Below, one piece after another: positions 10,933 to 21,346 of a stretch of 64,000 bases of DNA. The notes beneath the pieces are model-generated. The model did not search any database, was not told the origin of the DNA, and was given only the letters and a program-made list of their open reading frames with translations. Position 1 is the first letter of the stretch; the number at the start of each line of letters is the position of its first letter. Origin of the DNA: Limanda limanda (Eukaryota > Chordata > Actinopteri > Pleuronectiformes > Pleuronectidae); NCBI RefSeq assembly GCF_963576545.1, contig NC_083648.1, positions 14,220,005-14,284,004 on the forward strand. The letters are read 5' to 3'. Made by a program: the position numbers and the translations under genes.

Positions 10933-11908
10933 CTTGTTACCAAGAGTCCCGCTCTGTTCTCCTGTGGCGCTGCGCAGGTGAACAGCACATGCATGTTGAT
11001 ATATGGCATGAGAAAATTCGAAATTCATCATGTGCAAGTCATTTGAAAATATCTTTTGCACTCATCAAAGGCGGTGAATAAATCTTGGTATTAAAGAAAT
11101 ATGAATAGCTTTTCAGGAGAGAGAATCTGTTCTTATTAATTCTTTGGTTTGCAGGCGCAGGCACGCCATCTGCAGAGGTTTCACTAACTGACAGGAGTCC
11201 TGTGGGAGGCGAGGTCTGTATATCAAAGGTTGCATGCAGCTGTGCTTGGCCTGTGTGCTTATGTTGACTCATGACCTCTGAACTGAAGTCATTACTTCCA
11301 CCTGTCAGTCAGCAGAGGCCTGGTCACTGGGGGGGGATCTGTGACAGCTGAAGGGTGAATGAGACATGCCTTGCACCCCAAATCCTACACCCCGCTCTCC
11401 CCTGCGGTCACAATAATCATAACTCAAGGGCTGACCTCTGGCATGTCACTTATTACACCAGGGAGATGTGGGCTTCTATAAAGCGCACAATAAGGGATAG
11501 TATATCCTGCAGGAAACACTGCGGAGGAGGTTGTGGTTGCTATCATTATGAGTACCTCTCTTAGTCTGAACATTGGTATTTCAAGCAACATCCAGGGTTC
11601 TCAAACGAAAAATTATCTCTGTCCACAGAAGCAAATTGGCTCTGTATCAGCTCTAATCCCAGTCCATACTAACGCACCTGAAAACGCATATCATGTGACC
11701 ACTAACGTACACAGCAGATGAGTGTGCTTGTGTTGTCGCGAAGCCATGTGCACACTGGTGTACACAGGTATTGCTCACATGATATCTGCGTCTCCTACGC
11801 ATGTCAGCAGCTGTTTCATTGTAAAATGCTGAATTTAACTGCGCAACAGCTGCTAGCAAAAATAGAAAGATCAGCAACACTTGAAATGAATAATATGAGT
11901 TGCGTTTG
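10933..11908. other. Unique noncoding sequence
   Basis: Nothing beyond short overlapping open frames. If the exon at 10785-10932 is real, its promoter and 5' UTR should lie here. There is no TATA box or CpG-rich block I would call. Confidence 0.4.
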
Positions 11909-12020
11909 ACACTGGTGGCCGAGGTAAATGCCAATTGTTTTCTTCAGGAAGGGGTCATATGATAGGAGCCTGGATCAGTGAAAGTCACACTCTGATGAAA
12001 AAGAACCAATCAGCAAGTGG
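11909..12020 (+). repeat. Interspersed repeat, copy 1 of two in window
   Basis: Shares ordered blocks with 20952-21075: ACACTGGTGGCCGAGG, TTGTTTTCTTC, GGTCATATGATAGGAGCC and ACCAATCAGCAAG. The copies are diverged with small indels. The class is unknown because no terminal repeats or coding relics are seen. Confidence 0.6.
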
Positions 12021-12189
12021 TAGTGATATCTAAGTCATTGTTTTCAAACATTCCTGTTTCTCCTGGTCCAGACTAACAAGCTTCCCTTATGCTAACTATA
12101 GACTGAGTGTTTTCTGAATTGAAAACCTTGTTTTGTAAATGACAGCACACTTCTAATATCATTGAAAGTCAAACATACATTTTTAAAGC

Positions 12190-12300
12190 ACAAATCATCA
12201 ATCAATCAATCAAATTTGATTTGTATAGCCCATATTAACAAATCCCAATTCGTCTCATAGGGCTAGTGAAGATGTAGATCTCTAGCAGTCACACATGTGG
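12190..12300 (+). repeat. Teleost repeat with ATCA-unit end
   Basis: Begins with (ATCA)n at about 12193-12210, followed by a fish-wide motif TTTGATTTGTATAGCCCATA and CGTCTCATAGGGCT. A second, more diverged copy is at 28076-28135. I recognise the motif from memory but am not certain of its class; retroposon tails often end in such short units. Confidence 0.6.
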
Positions 12301-12315
12301 AGAAATACAATTCTT

Positions 12316-12400
12316 TGATGCACCGATAATCGTTTTATCATTGAATCGCAGCCCTCTGAATCAGAATCGAATCGTGAGGTGCCTAGAGAACCTAGTGCCA
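12316..12400 (+). repeat. Fragment of a dispersed fish repeat
   Basis: Contains CAGAATCGAATCGTGAGGTG followed by an AGAGA-type block, remembered as the terminal region of a dispersed fish DNA element. Only about 85 bases are recognisable. Confidence 0.4.
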
Positions 12401-14679
12401 ACTGAAACTTTACTCCCCTGTTTGAATTGGATTAGTTTGCTTTTTATATTGACAAGAGAAGTGTTTCTAATGCCGACATGTAGAATGGGATTAGGTTAGA
12501 GTTTGGTCTAGACTACAGTAAAGAAGAGGTTTACTATTACAATAAAAGGGCACCGAAACACATGCAGCACAATCCCAGACTCATAAATTATAAGAGGCTG
12601 CATTGTTAGGCAGAGGAGAGACCTGCCCTCAGATACAGTCAGAATGGGACACTTTAATCTCATGCATTTGCCGAGCTCTATATTACCGGGATAATTTGCT
12701 GAACATGACACAGTGGGTGTCGACTGACTTGACAGTTTTTCTCAGACTTGGTCTCAACCTTATCTTTGTTTTGTTCTGCAACATTGCAAACCATTAGCGC
12801 TACTTATTTTCCTACCTTCGCTGTCTGTGTAGCTGTGAATGGAGCCGCATTGCTTCTCTGTCACACCATTAGCATATTTGCTCGTTCCAATCTCAGCCCA
12901 TCACATGGCCCAGTCTGTTGTCTTCGGGAAAAAATGATATTTGTTCAAATGAGCCCCTGAAGAAGCCACATAGTGTTGATAATAATGATAGAAATCTAGT
13001 TTCCCTTTTGATGCATGGACGCCTTTTCAGGTTTAATAGCCATATGCTGGAGCTGTTGTTGTGACTGCTGCTGTTCTTGTTGTTGATTGTTTTTAATCTT
13101 GCAGAGTGTTGGACATCAAACAGACAATCCGAGGTACGCCTGACTGGGCAATCTTGAAAACAGACAAACACGAATATTCACCAAAACAAAAGAAGTAAAA
13201 GGGCTTTAAAATCTATGTACATGGACAACTTTGTTTTATGTGTTGTGCACACATGTTCCTCTCTGTGTTTTATAAAGGTCTGTCCTAATTGTGAGTCTAT
13301 GCAGCAGAATCTTTCATCAGGAACAGATAAGCCAGCAATCTGCAACCCAAGGACGCGGCTCTCTGACTCAGACCAATTACTTCACGTGGCAGACGTGAGG
13401 CGGAATTAGGGCTATGTATGTCTGTGTTCAGAGTGTGTGTGTGTGTGTCAGTGTGTGAGACTTTAATATGAAGCTTTTTCCTGGAATATGTGTGATTATG
13501 TGCAGTTGAGGGTGCACACGCTATATGCCCCTAATCGGAACGTTCTGTTTTTGCCTTAGGCACGTACAGAAAATCGCTGTTACAGCCTTGCACATAAAAA
13601 TAACTATTTCTCTGAATTCAGTCCCTGCTGTGCTCAGGTTGCTCTGTCTGCTAAAAGGTGATTCTTGAAGGTGCACGTAGAGATATTAAATCTCAGTATT
13701 TCATCACTTTTCAACTGTGCTAACATTGTTATCTTTACCTGGGTTTAACTTTGGATAGTTACAGTAGTGAGTGTGGATGCTGTTCTACGGAGCGTTCACA
13801 TATTCTATACAGTACATCACCTCTTTTTGGGTTTGCTGACTTTGATGTAGACCTTAATAATTTAGGCATCATCTGGACTAGCGTGTTTTGTTTGTAATAG
13901 AATAAATATAATTTTGGATTCTAGTGGGAGAGAGTTAGAGGTGAAACTGCCCTTCAGGCTCATATCTCAAACAAATATGAAACGGTCAAAATCGCATTGA
14001 ACTTTTCAATGGAGAGTTGTGTTCAGGTAGAGAGCAGGTCCTGTTCATACAGCCACTATGTGATGACATTCACAAACAAAAACGTATCCTCACACAACTC
14101 TTCAATTCCATTTCAACTGTAGACTGTGTGTCACCTTTATCACCTTCACCAGCATTAAAGATTAATGAACAACGAGATAGATTTCTTTTAAATATTAAAG
14201 AAAGCAGCTCAATCAATTTTATATGAAGAAGACACTTCTGTAGTCTCCCAGAGTTTCGGCTGTGATAACCCAGGTATCAGGAAAAAATAAACTAGTTAAT
14301 GAAATTGTCACCTGATAGCGGATAAATCATATTACCTTGTCAAATCCTATCTGACATAATGAGGAAGTTGGTCCCCAAACACTTAAAATAAAAGGACGAA
14401 GTTGTCAATTACTGGGTTCTATAATACGGGGAAAATAATAATATAATCACTAAAGGACTGAATTGGGAGTCTGGGAGTTTGAAATGAGTGGGTTTACAGT
14501 TTGCCACTTTAAAATTGGAGAGAAAGTGTGAGTTATTTTTTTACTCTGTGCGCTATTTCAATTCAGGACATCATGTTCCACGAGAAAGATTTCTCTGGAA
14601 CCAATCGGCGGTGCTGTGCATAATCATGCAGATGGGCCAGCCTGACTGGATTTCCAAGAACAAAATAAGAACAACAATG
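12401..14679. other. Unique noncoding sequence
   Basis: No supported exon or recognised transposon. It holds a short (GT)n run at 13433-13448 and AT-rich filler. Confidence 0.45.
13433..13448. repeat. Short (GT)n microsatellite
   Basis: Eight GT units. Confidence 0.9.
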
Positions 14680-14992
14680 TAGGAGAAAAAAAACTGTACA
14701 ATAATGAAAGGAAGATTACAAAAGAGGCAACAAAACCAATGGAGAGATGATGGACAGGAGGGAATACTTTAGGGAAACGACTTGAGGGGAGGAGAGGAGA
14801 GAAGAGGAGAGGAGTTCATGTAATGACCTGTCTAAAATGGATGGAGAGAATGGCAGAGTAATGAGGAGTAGATAACAGAGTGGGACCTAAAAGCGAGGGA
14901 ATAACGGAAAAATAGATCCAAGCATGAGGAGAGAATAAATCCAGGACGTGTGCAGGAGGGGAGCAGGAAGGAGAACGAGAGATAATAGCACA
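14680..14992 (+). repeat. Purine-rich (GA) low-complexity tract
   Basis: About 300 bases strongly biased to A and G on the plus strand. The core near 14785-14815 is nearly pure GGAGAGGAGAGAAG-type sequence. Such tracts can form triplexes and are common in vertebrate introns. No coding content. Confidence 0.7.
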
Positions 14993-16990
14993 GCAAAGCT
15001 CAACAGATCTCCTGCATCTGTTCCCTGGATAGGCAGATATGTGTGTGTCTGCGGAGCCCGGCCGGAAAGATAGGACTGCACAAGATGAATGAGATGAGCA
15101 AATATGTTTGTGCTCATCCTGTAACCATCATGCACACTCTGATGATAACAGTGGGTGTGTTATCACCGCAGTGTGTATGTCTGTGTTCTTCAAGTGTGTC
15201 TTTATCTATGCGCGCCTGTTTGCAACTCCTGTAATACACTGTTGTGAGAATGTGCAGACAACATTTCTCAACAGCATGCACCCAGAATAATGTAGGATTG
15301 CTTGCTGCTGAATCTGTTGAAAAGATTCTGTAGTTTCCGGTTTCATTTTGTTTTGACTGCTGAATTCTAGCTGTTGTTAAATAAAGTGTGCATCAAGTAT
15401 CAATCATCAAAATTTGATCAAATGAGTCGATTGATTCATTTCATTAGTTTAATGGAATTATCCATCTAAAGAAAAAAATCCCAAAACCATCACCAATGTT
15501 CAGGTTGTGCACATGTATGTACAGTGCAGAGTTGAACTAGCTGATAATACACATTAAACAATAAGTTAATGTGTGTACTTATATTGTGTGCAATCATTTT
15601 CAGAATGTTGTCTCTCATGTAAGCTGCTTTATTATGTTATTATTCAAACGATGAGAGCATATGTCAATTTACAATATCTAGAGTTTTCTTTGGATCTGCA
15701 CCAAATTGCACAGATGCAGAAAAGGCAGGTGTCATTGTAATGTGTCTGCTTGTCTTTGTGTAATCTTGCTAACAAACAAACAACGCATCGCACAAGAGTG
15801 CAAACACAATCTCCTGGGCAAGAAGGAATGAATACGTAGAATCTCAGTTCTACAGTGAAATGTAAACTTTTGACCTCTGAACTCACTGACCTATGCAGTG
15901 ACATGCTGTGAGGCCCTTCAACCTTGAGGTCATGTGAGTTACAGATGTGCAAACTGAGAGAACTGTCTCCAGTCAAGCGCCTGAAACACTAAGCTGGGTT
16001 GATGCCAACACATGTCATGTAAAGAAACACACATGTGCACTGTTAATATATGCAGGTCTTTATATGCAGAGAGGTATTTTTGTTAGGTTTAGCCTGGAGT
16101 GTATTTTGCACATGCAGTATCGCCTTAAGTGTCTGTTCTGTTTCCTTTACAATAAACATGGAGGAAAAAATATAACCCCAGCTCTTGTCTGTAAATGCTG
16201 ATTCGTCAGTCTGACTGACATTTATCTTCAATCTGACTTTACCTTCTCAACACTATGCTGTTTTTATGTTTGGTCTGTGTATGTGTGTGAGTCTGTGTTT
16301 GCCTGCAAGAAATAAATAAAAAAAAAGGTTCCATCAAAGTTAGCCTTTGCCGTTTGCCTTACTTCTATGTATAGATCACAGGCGGCTTCTGAGAATGTTT
16401 GTAGCCTACATCTGAGCTACGCAGGTACGCGGTGGGGGGGCAGGGCCTGTCTGCGCGTCTCTACAGATGTGTGTTTGTGAATAAGAATGTGTTGTTTACT
16501 TCTATATCAGTCGCACCCCCAGAGTAAATGAGCTGTACTCTGAAAACCCTGGCTGAGAAAGTGAGGAGCTCTGAAAAGTTACTGAACTTTACACAAAAGC
16601 AAAGTCCTGCAGTCAATCCAACCAGCTGATGCTCTTGTTAAACCCAGTGCCCATAACACACTGTGTACCCACCCCCCATCTATCTGTCTGTCTGAAGGGC
16701 AGTGTAGAGTGGAAAATTGTATTCAAGTAAAAGTATTTAAAAGAAACTGTGCTCTAAAATATGAAATCAGATAAACCTGCAAAGATATAATGTTTCTACC
16801 AAATAAGCTCTGGCTCTTGAGCGGACGGAAGCCAGTCAGGATTTTTGGTGTTACCCAGGAAATGAGCCTGCGTTTCCACCAGTTTTGTGCAGAACCATGG
16901 GAATCAATGGTGTGTCATTAACACTCCCACAATGGGAGTAAATAGCAGCAGTGAAATTGTGGATCGGAGGATTGTTTTCAACTGTTACCA
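14993..16990. other. Unique noncoding sequence
   Basis: Nothing gene-like with splice support. An AATAAATAAA stretch with an A-run near 16311-16326 could be a decayed retroposon tail, but no body was recognised upstream. Confidence 0.45.
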
Positions 16991-17446
16991 CCATAGACTG
17001 TTCACAAAGATGGAGCACGTCTGCTCCCTGAAAGGGAAGCCAAAGCATCTTGATCACCACGTGCTTGCTGTGGCTTTGGTCATCAAGCCCGCCTCCTCCA
17101 TGTCAGTGGACGGCTCATGGGTCAAGTCAATGTACAAAGATGGATTCTGTCATTCTAAGTAGTTCTGATCACATTGATGATCATTTTTCTGGTAAGTTTG
17201 ATTAAAATTGCTTACTTGATGCATATAAACAGGGTGAAACTCAATGACAGTTGAGATTGACTAACCATAATTGACTTACTGTCAATAATAAAATTGACTC
17301 ACAATTATTTTAAAGGCATTTGCTTCTGCAGCTCCATTCCCCCGATTCGCTACTGCAACTTCTCTGGCTCCAAATGTATAAGATGGCAGCGTTGGTATCT
17401 GGGATATTTTGGCTTCATTTCGTTTGTCTTTATATAGAGTCTATGG
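16991..17446. mobile_element. MITE with CCATAGACT terminal inverted repeats, copy 1
   Basis: The left end reads CCATAGACTGTTCACAAAG. The right end, reverse-complemented, reads CCATAGACTCTATATAAAG. This fits a fish MITE family whose ends I remember as the CATAGACTGTATATAAAGATGG type. The flanks TTACCA (16985-16990) and TTACTA (17447-17452) could be a diverged 6-base target duplication. There is no transposase. A more decayed relative lies at 25361-25888. Superfamily not assigned. Confidence 0.65.
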
Positions 17447-17709
17447 TTACTACAAATACATTATTTATCTGCAGACCACGACATGCTCTCTTTTTCCCCA
17501 ACAATTTATCAAATGAAGTGTTTGTTGCTGCCTGTCGGGTTGCAAACCATTTCATCCTTGGTTGCCAAAAGTACTGCAGAAATAAATGCAAAATCTAGAC
17601 CTGAACCATGTTGGTGGAAAAGTACGTTAATTAAAATGTAAATTTTTTAAATGGTGGAATGGGAGGAGTGAAGTGTTACATGATGGTAATCACGGCACAT
17701 GATGAAGAC
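17447..17709. other. Short unique spacer
   Basis: No feature recognised between the MITE and the LINE 3' end. Confidence 0.4.
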
Positions 17710-17990
17710 AGAGGAGAATGACAGCTAAGCTATCATCACTGTTGGAAAACCAGTCCCACGCCCTGCAGGACTCCATCACAGCACTGGGAAGCTCCTTCGG
17801 TGACAGACTCATTGGATCCATCCTGGTGCTGTCACACTGTACAATTAGCACTGCTCCCAGATAGGCACCTAATATACAGTATCTTAATCAGGTTTTTAAC
17901 TAATTCAACTGTTCAAAGGTCATTTGCAATCAGTGCAATTTCAATTTAATATTTCATTATGTTTGTAATGTATATTTACATATCTATTAC
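17710..17990 (+). mobile_element. LINE 3' end: decayed ORF2 C-terminus and 3' UTR
   Basis: The first 165 bases resemble the last codons of a fish non-LTR retrotransposon polymerase ORF (GAATGACAGCTAAGCTATCA, then CCCTGCAGGACTCCATCACA, then ACACTGTACAATTAGCACTG and a stop-like TAG). AT-rich 3' UTR-like sequence with GTGCAATTTCA follows. It is 5'-truncated, as LINE copies usually are, and carries an internal deletion before the TGTACAA block. The clade (L2/Maui or Rex-like) is not resolved. Confidence 0.5.
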
Positions 17991-18319
17991 TTGTTTATTA
18001 TGTTGGTGTGTTGGTTGTTTCTATTTTTACCATCTTATCAACGGCATATTTCCTCAGGACTAATAAAATATCCTCTTCTTGTATCTGAAATTCATCAAAT
18101 AACATCTTTATGCCATCAGGGATATTTGCATTGGTGTTTCAATACTTACACGAAGTACCCAAATGAGAAACGCAGTGAAAGCAACCAATAAATTCTACCC
18201 TGTGTGTACAATAATGATAATTACATGCAAACACTCCAGTTGCCAGTTTATTATGTATAACGCATTAAAACTTAATCATTTAAATCCAACAGCGCTGCAA
18301 TAAATCTTCCGTCATGAAG
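17991..18319. other. AT-rich unique sequence
   Basis: No feature recognised. The open frame at 17991-18191 (+) overlaps the LINE tail and has no recognisable content. Confidence 0.35.
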
Positions 18320-19400
18320 GTTATAACAGTCAGTTTTTATTAAAATTGTTTTCATGACTTGTTGATTCCACTGTATGAGTGTTTTGGAGGATGCAGGGTG
18401 CTGCCGCGCTGTATTGCATTACACAGTGTGCTGTTTCTATTATTTCACCCAGCCTCATTGATATAAATGGGGTGGATGTAATAACAGAAACACCTGGACA
18501 CCGAGGGGTGTGTGTACTATTGCTATAGTCGCTATATTAAGCTGCATAAATCAAATAGCCCACCTCTTATAGAATTAACAGCGGAATAAAGAAGCGGAAG
18601 ATGTGGAGATGTATAACCAACATAAACTCCGCAGCAGCTGACAAACAAAGACAAATGGCTGCACCGCCGGGATGCCGAACATCGTTGAGACTCTCGTCCG
18701 TACAGTGAAAGTTTACAGCACTTTGTGTCGACTCCTGCTGATTTTTAAATGCGTTATATAAATAACAGTGATTTCATTTGACTTATACTACAGTAATTTG
18801 TTGCACACACCAGCCTGAATGTCACCGACTCTCACTACAACGTCCTCCACACTCTGCTCAGAATCTCGGTCCGTTCCGTTTCAAAGTATAACCAAAGTTC
18901 TCAAACTCTGAGCTGAAGGAGCTCTGCAGTCACAAGAAACAGCAGAAAGCTGGTGCACACTTCATGGATGGTAGAAGTCACACCATTAGTAAATGGTCTG
19001 TATTTATACAACAGTTGTCTTGACGACAACTCAAAGCACTTTACAGTATAGTTTTTTTTTTTCCATTTACACATTATTATCACACATTCAAACAGTGAAT
19101 CTATAGGCAGCACTTCTTTTATAAGAACTGATAACAGTCCATTTGGGGGTTAGGTGTCTTTCCCCAGGACACTTGAGCATTCGGGATGGGGAACACTGGG
19201 ATTGAACCGCAAAATGTTTGGTTAGAGGACGACCCGCTCTTTCCCCTGAGCCACACATTTAAAAAAAATATTTTATACGTTTATTTTGGGACATTTGGCT
19301 TTTGTTGATAAATCAGTGATTTATTACATTAGATTTGTTTTAATCTATGCTGAGGCAGTGCTAATCTTAACCATGGCCACACACCATCCGGATTTGATTG
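18320..19400 (+). repeat. Unclassified dispersed fish repeat, interrupted
   Basis: Blocks such as GGATGCAGGGTGCTGCCGCG (about 18390), GAATCTCGGTCCGTTCCG (about 18862), CTCTGAGCTGAAGGAGCTC (about 18905) and GGGACATTTGGCTTTTGTTG (about 19288) are remembered together from dispersed copies in other fish. The last block is separated from the others by an independent repeat at 18990-19255, so the element appears interrupted. Outer limits are approximate and no coding relic is visible. Confidence 0.4.
18990..19255 (+). repeat. TAAATGGTCTG fish repeat inserted in another repeat
   Basis: Starts TAAATGGTCTGTATTTATAC and runs through CTCAAAGCACTTTACA, AGGACACTTGAGCATTCGGG and TGGGATTGAACCGC to CCTGAGCCACA, the block order of a common fish retroposon-like repeat. 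The flanks CACACCATT (18979-18987) and CACACATTT (19252-19260) could be a diverged target duplication. A second copy is at 45655-45860. The GATTGAACC block resembles a tRNA B-box, but no A-box or tRNA fold is present. Confidence 0.6.
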
Positions 19401-20951
19401 CATAGTCACACCGGGTTCCCTCAAACCTCCTGAAACTCATTGGAAGTAAATATTAATATGCGGACCGTGACCTGAGAGCACCTTTTCCTGAGAGATCTAT
19501 ACGAGTAGAGAGATTTGTCCTTAAGTCACCCAAGACAACAACACTGCAGAATCACCATCAGATATTGGCCATTTTTCTCTCTAGTGTTTTCAAAGGATTA
19601 ATCCTATCTTTGTCAAGAGAACTTGGTTTCTTCTATGTCGTGATTTTTACTTAAATTCAAGCAAAGTTAAACTAGAATACGTATCCCTTTGCCGAGACCC
19701 AACAAATCCCCTTAAATTCAGTCAAGCAGCATACAATTAATCTCAATTATTGATATTATTTCCCTGGATGTAATTTGTGCCTCAATGTCAATAAATTATT
19801 CCTTAGAAAATTGGTGAAAACGTTTTTTTTTCTTTTTTTTTAAACCTTCTCACAATGTTAAAGAAACTGCAATAGACAACCTTACAAATGCTAATGAAAA
19901 CCTTATCTCCTTGGTGGAGGTAAACATCCTTAAGAGTGAATAACTGTTACACAAAGGACGACGCGGTTACAGCTACAAGAGTAAATGTGACTTATTACTT
20001 TCGACTGTGCTGAATGACGAGCAGCGATTATTGTGTTGTTGAGCTCTGTGTACATGGAGAGAAGACACTTATCGACAGCTCTATCCCTTTCATTCCTGTG
20101 TCCTCAGGTGACGTTTAAGAAAATGACTTCAAAAGCCGTCTATTATTATGCAAAAAGTCTTGATAAAAGAAGTCAACAGATGTTCTCGGTTCCTTTTGTG
20201 GTTTGCAGATGTCGGCTCGAACGACTTTCGATAATTCTCCCCTCAATGACTACGATGGTGCTGCAGCTTTTGTCTGCAGCCTGATCTGAACTCTCAGTTT
20301 GGGACATGGTCTCTGGACCCGAGGTGTGAGGCCGTGGACGTCTACTGAACAATGCGTGGATCCTTCTTTCTTCAGTGTGTCCCTGATGGGGGAACTAACG
20401 CTAGCTATAACAGCTGTCTAGATACCAAACTGATGTCACCACAAACACTGCAGGTAAATTTGTCAACACACTCTGAGTTCCCGCCCCGTCTGTGCTCAAA
20501 GTGATAATTAAAGTTGATGTCTGTACTTAGTTGAAGCAGCTGCTACTGACAGACCATGCATAGATGTATGGGATAGCATTTTTTTTTATTAGGCAGAATG
20601 AAAATGCCCTTGTAAGTGGTGCAGATTTTTTTTTTAAATCATTACTATTAGGATTATTCTTACTCAACTGTTTATGTGATAGTAATTTTGCATTTATCAA
20701 AGAAACATTTAAGGATAAAGTTCTGAAAAGAAAAGTGATGCTCACTTCAATGTATCGATCATCCCTGTCCACATGAGTGATTTGGATCTATAACGCGTTT
20801 AAACAGGAAAGTAAGCGTGTGGCTGTGGACACAGGAATTGTCGTGGTTTGCTCTAATAATAGCTCTAGTCCGACACATGAAGGGCAGATATAGATTTGTA
20901 AAAGACAACAGGGTCAGTAACGTTTGTAAGTGATTATCCATGTTGGGTTCT
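19401..20951. other. Mostly unrecognised, probably repeat-derived
   Basis: A block at 19895-19925 (CTTATCTCCTTGGTGGAGGTA) matches the end of a dispersed fish repeat from memory. The rest is unassigned. Possible acceptors at about 20107 and 20208 are followed by only short open frames; the one from 20209 reads 26 codons to a TGA. No gene is supported. Confidence 0.35.
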
Positions 20952-21075
20952 ACACTGGTAGCCGAGGCTAATGGTGGTTGTTTTCTTCTGGAAGGGGGGG
21001 GGGGGTCATGTGATAGAAGCCTGATGAATCAGTGCAGGCTACATCATGTCCCAAAGGAACCAATCAGCAAGCGGT
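20952..21075 (+). repeat. Interspersed repeat, copy 2 of two in window
   Basis: Same block order as 11909-12020, including CACTGGTAGCCGAGGCTAAT, TTGTTTTCTTCTGGAAGG and GGAACCAATCAGCAAGCGG. This copy has a 12-base G run (20994-21005) where the other copy has four Gs. Confidence 0.6.
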
Positions 21076-21196
21076 TCGGAGTGTCCACATTATAGTTTAG
21101 AAACATCTCTGCCCGTCTAGAATGAAACAAAGCCGACTTGTCAGTTTGAGCAGCTTTAAACCAAACACTTGTGAGCCCATTCAAACCTAGACTGAG

Positions 21197-21346
21197 TAAT
21201 TAACCTAACCTGCATGTCTCTGGACTGTGGGAAGAGAAAACTAATGCAGAGGGAAAGACCAAACACAGGCCCAGGTAAACACCGGGGAAAAAACTAGAAC
21301 CCTCTTTCTGTGAGGCAGCAGTACCACTGCACCACCATGCCGCCCT
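21197..21346 (-). mobile_element. tRNA-derived SINE, 5' head and body
   Basis: On the minus strand the head reads GGTGGTGCAGTGGTACTG (A-box region) and then GGGTTCTAGTT (decayed B-box), followed by the body block CCACAGTCCAGAGACATGCA. This is the promoter end of the SINE family whose tails appear at 1, 46400 and 53900. The copy ends after the GTTAGGTTAATT block and lacks the tail. Confidence 0.7.

Noticed and set aside
19195..19215. tRNA B-box-like GATTGAACC
   Set aside because: Belongs to a common interspersed repeat; no A-box, acceptor stem or anticodon arm could be placed.
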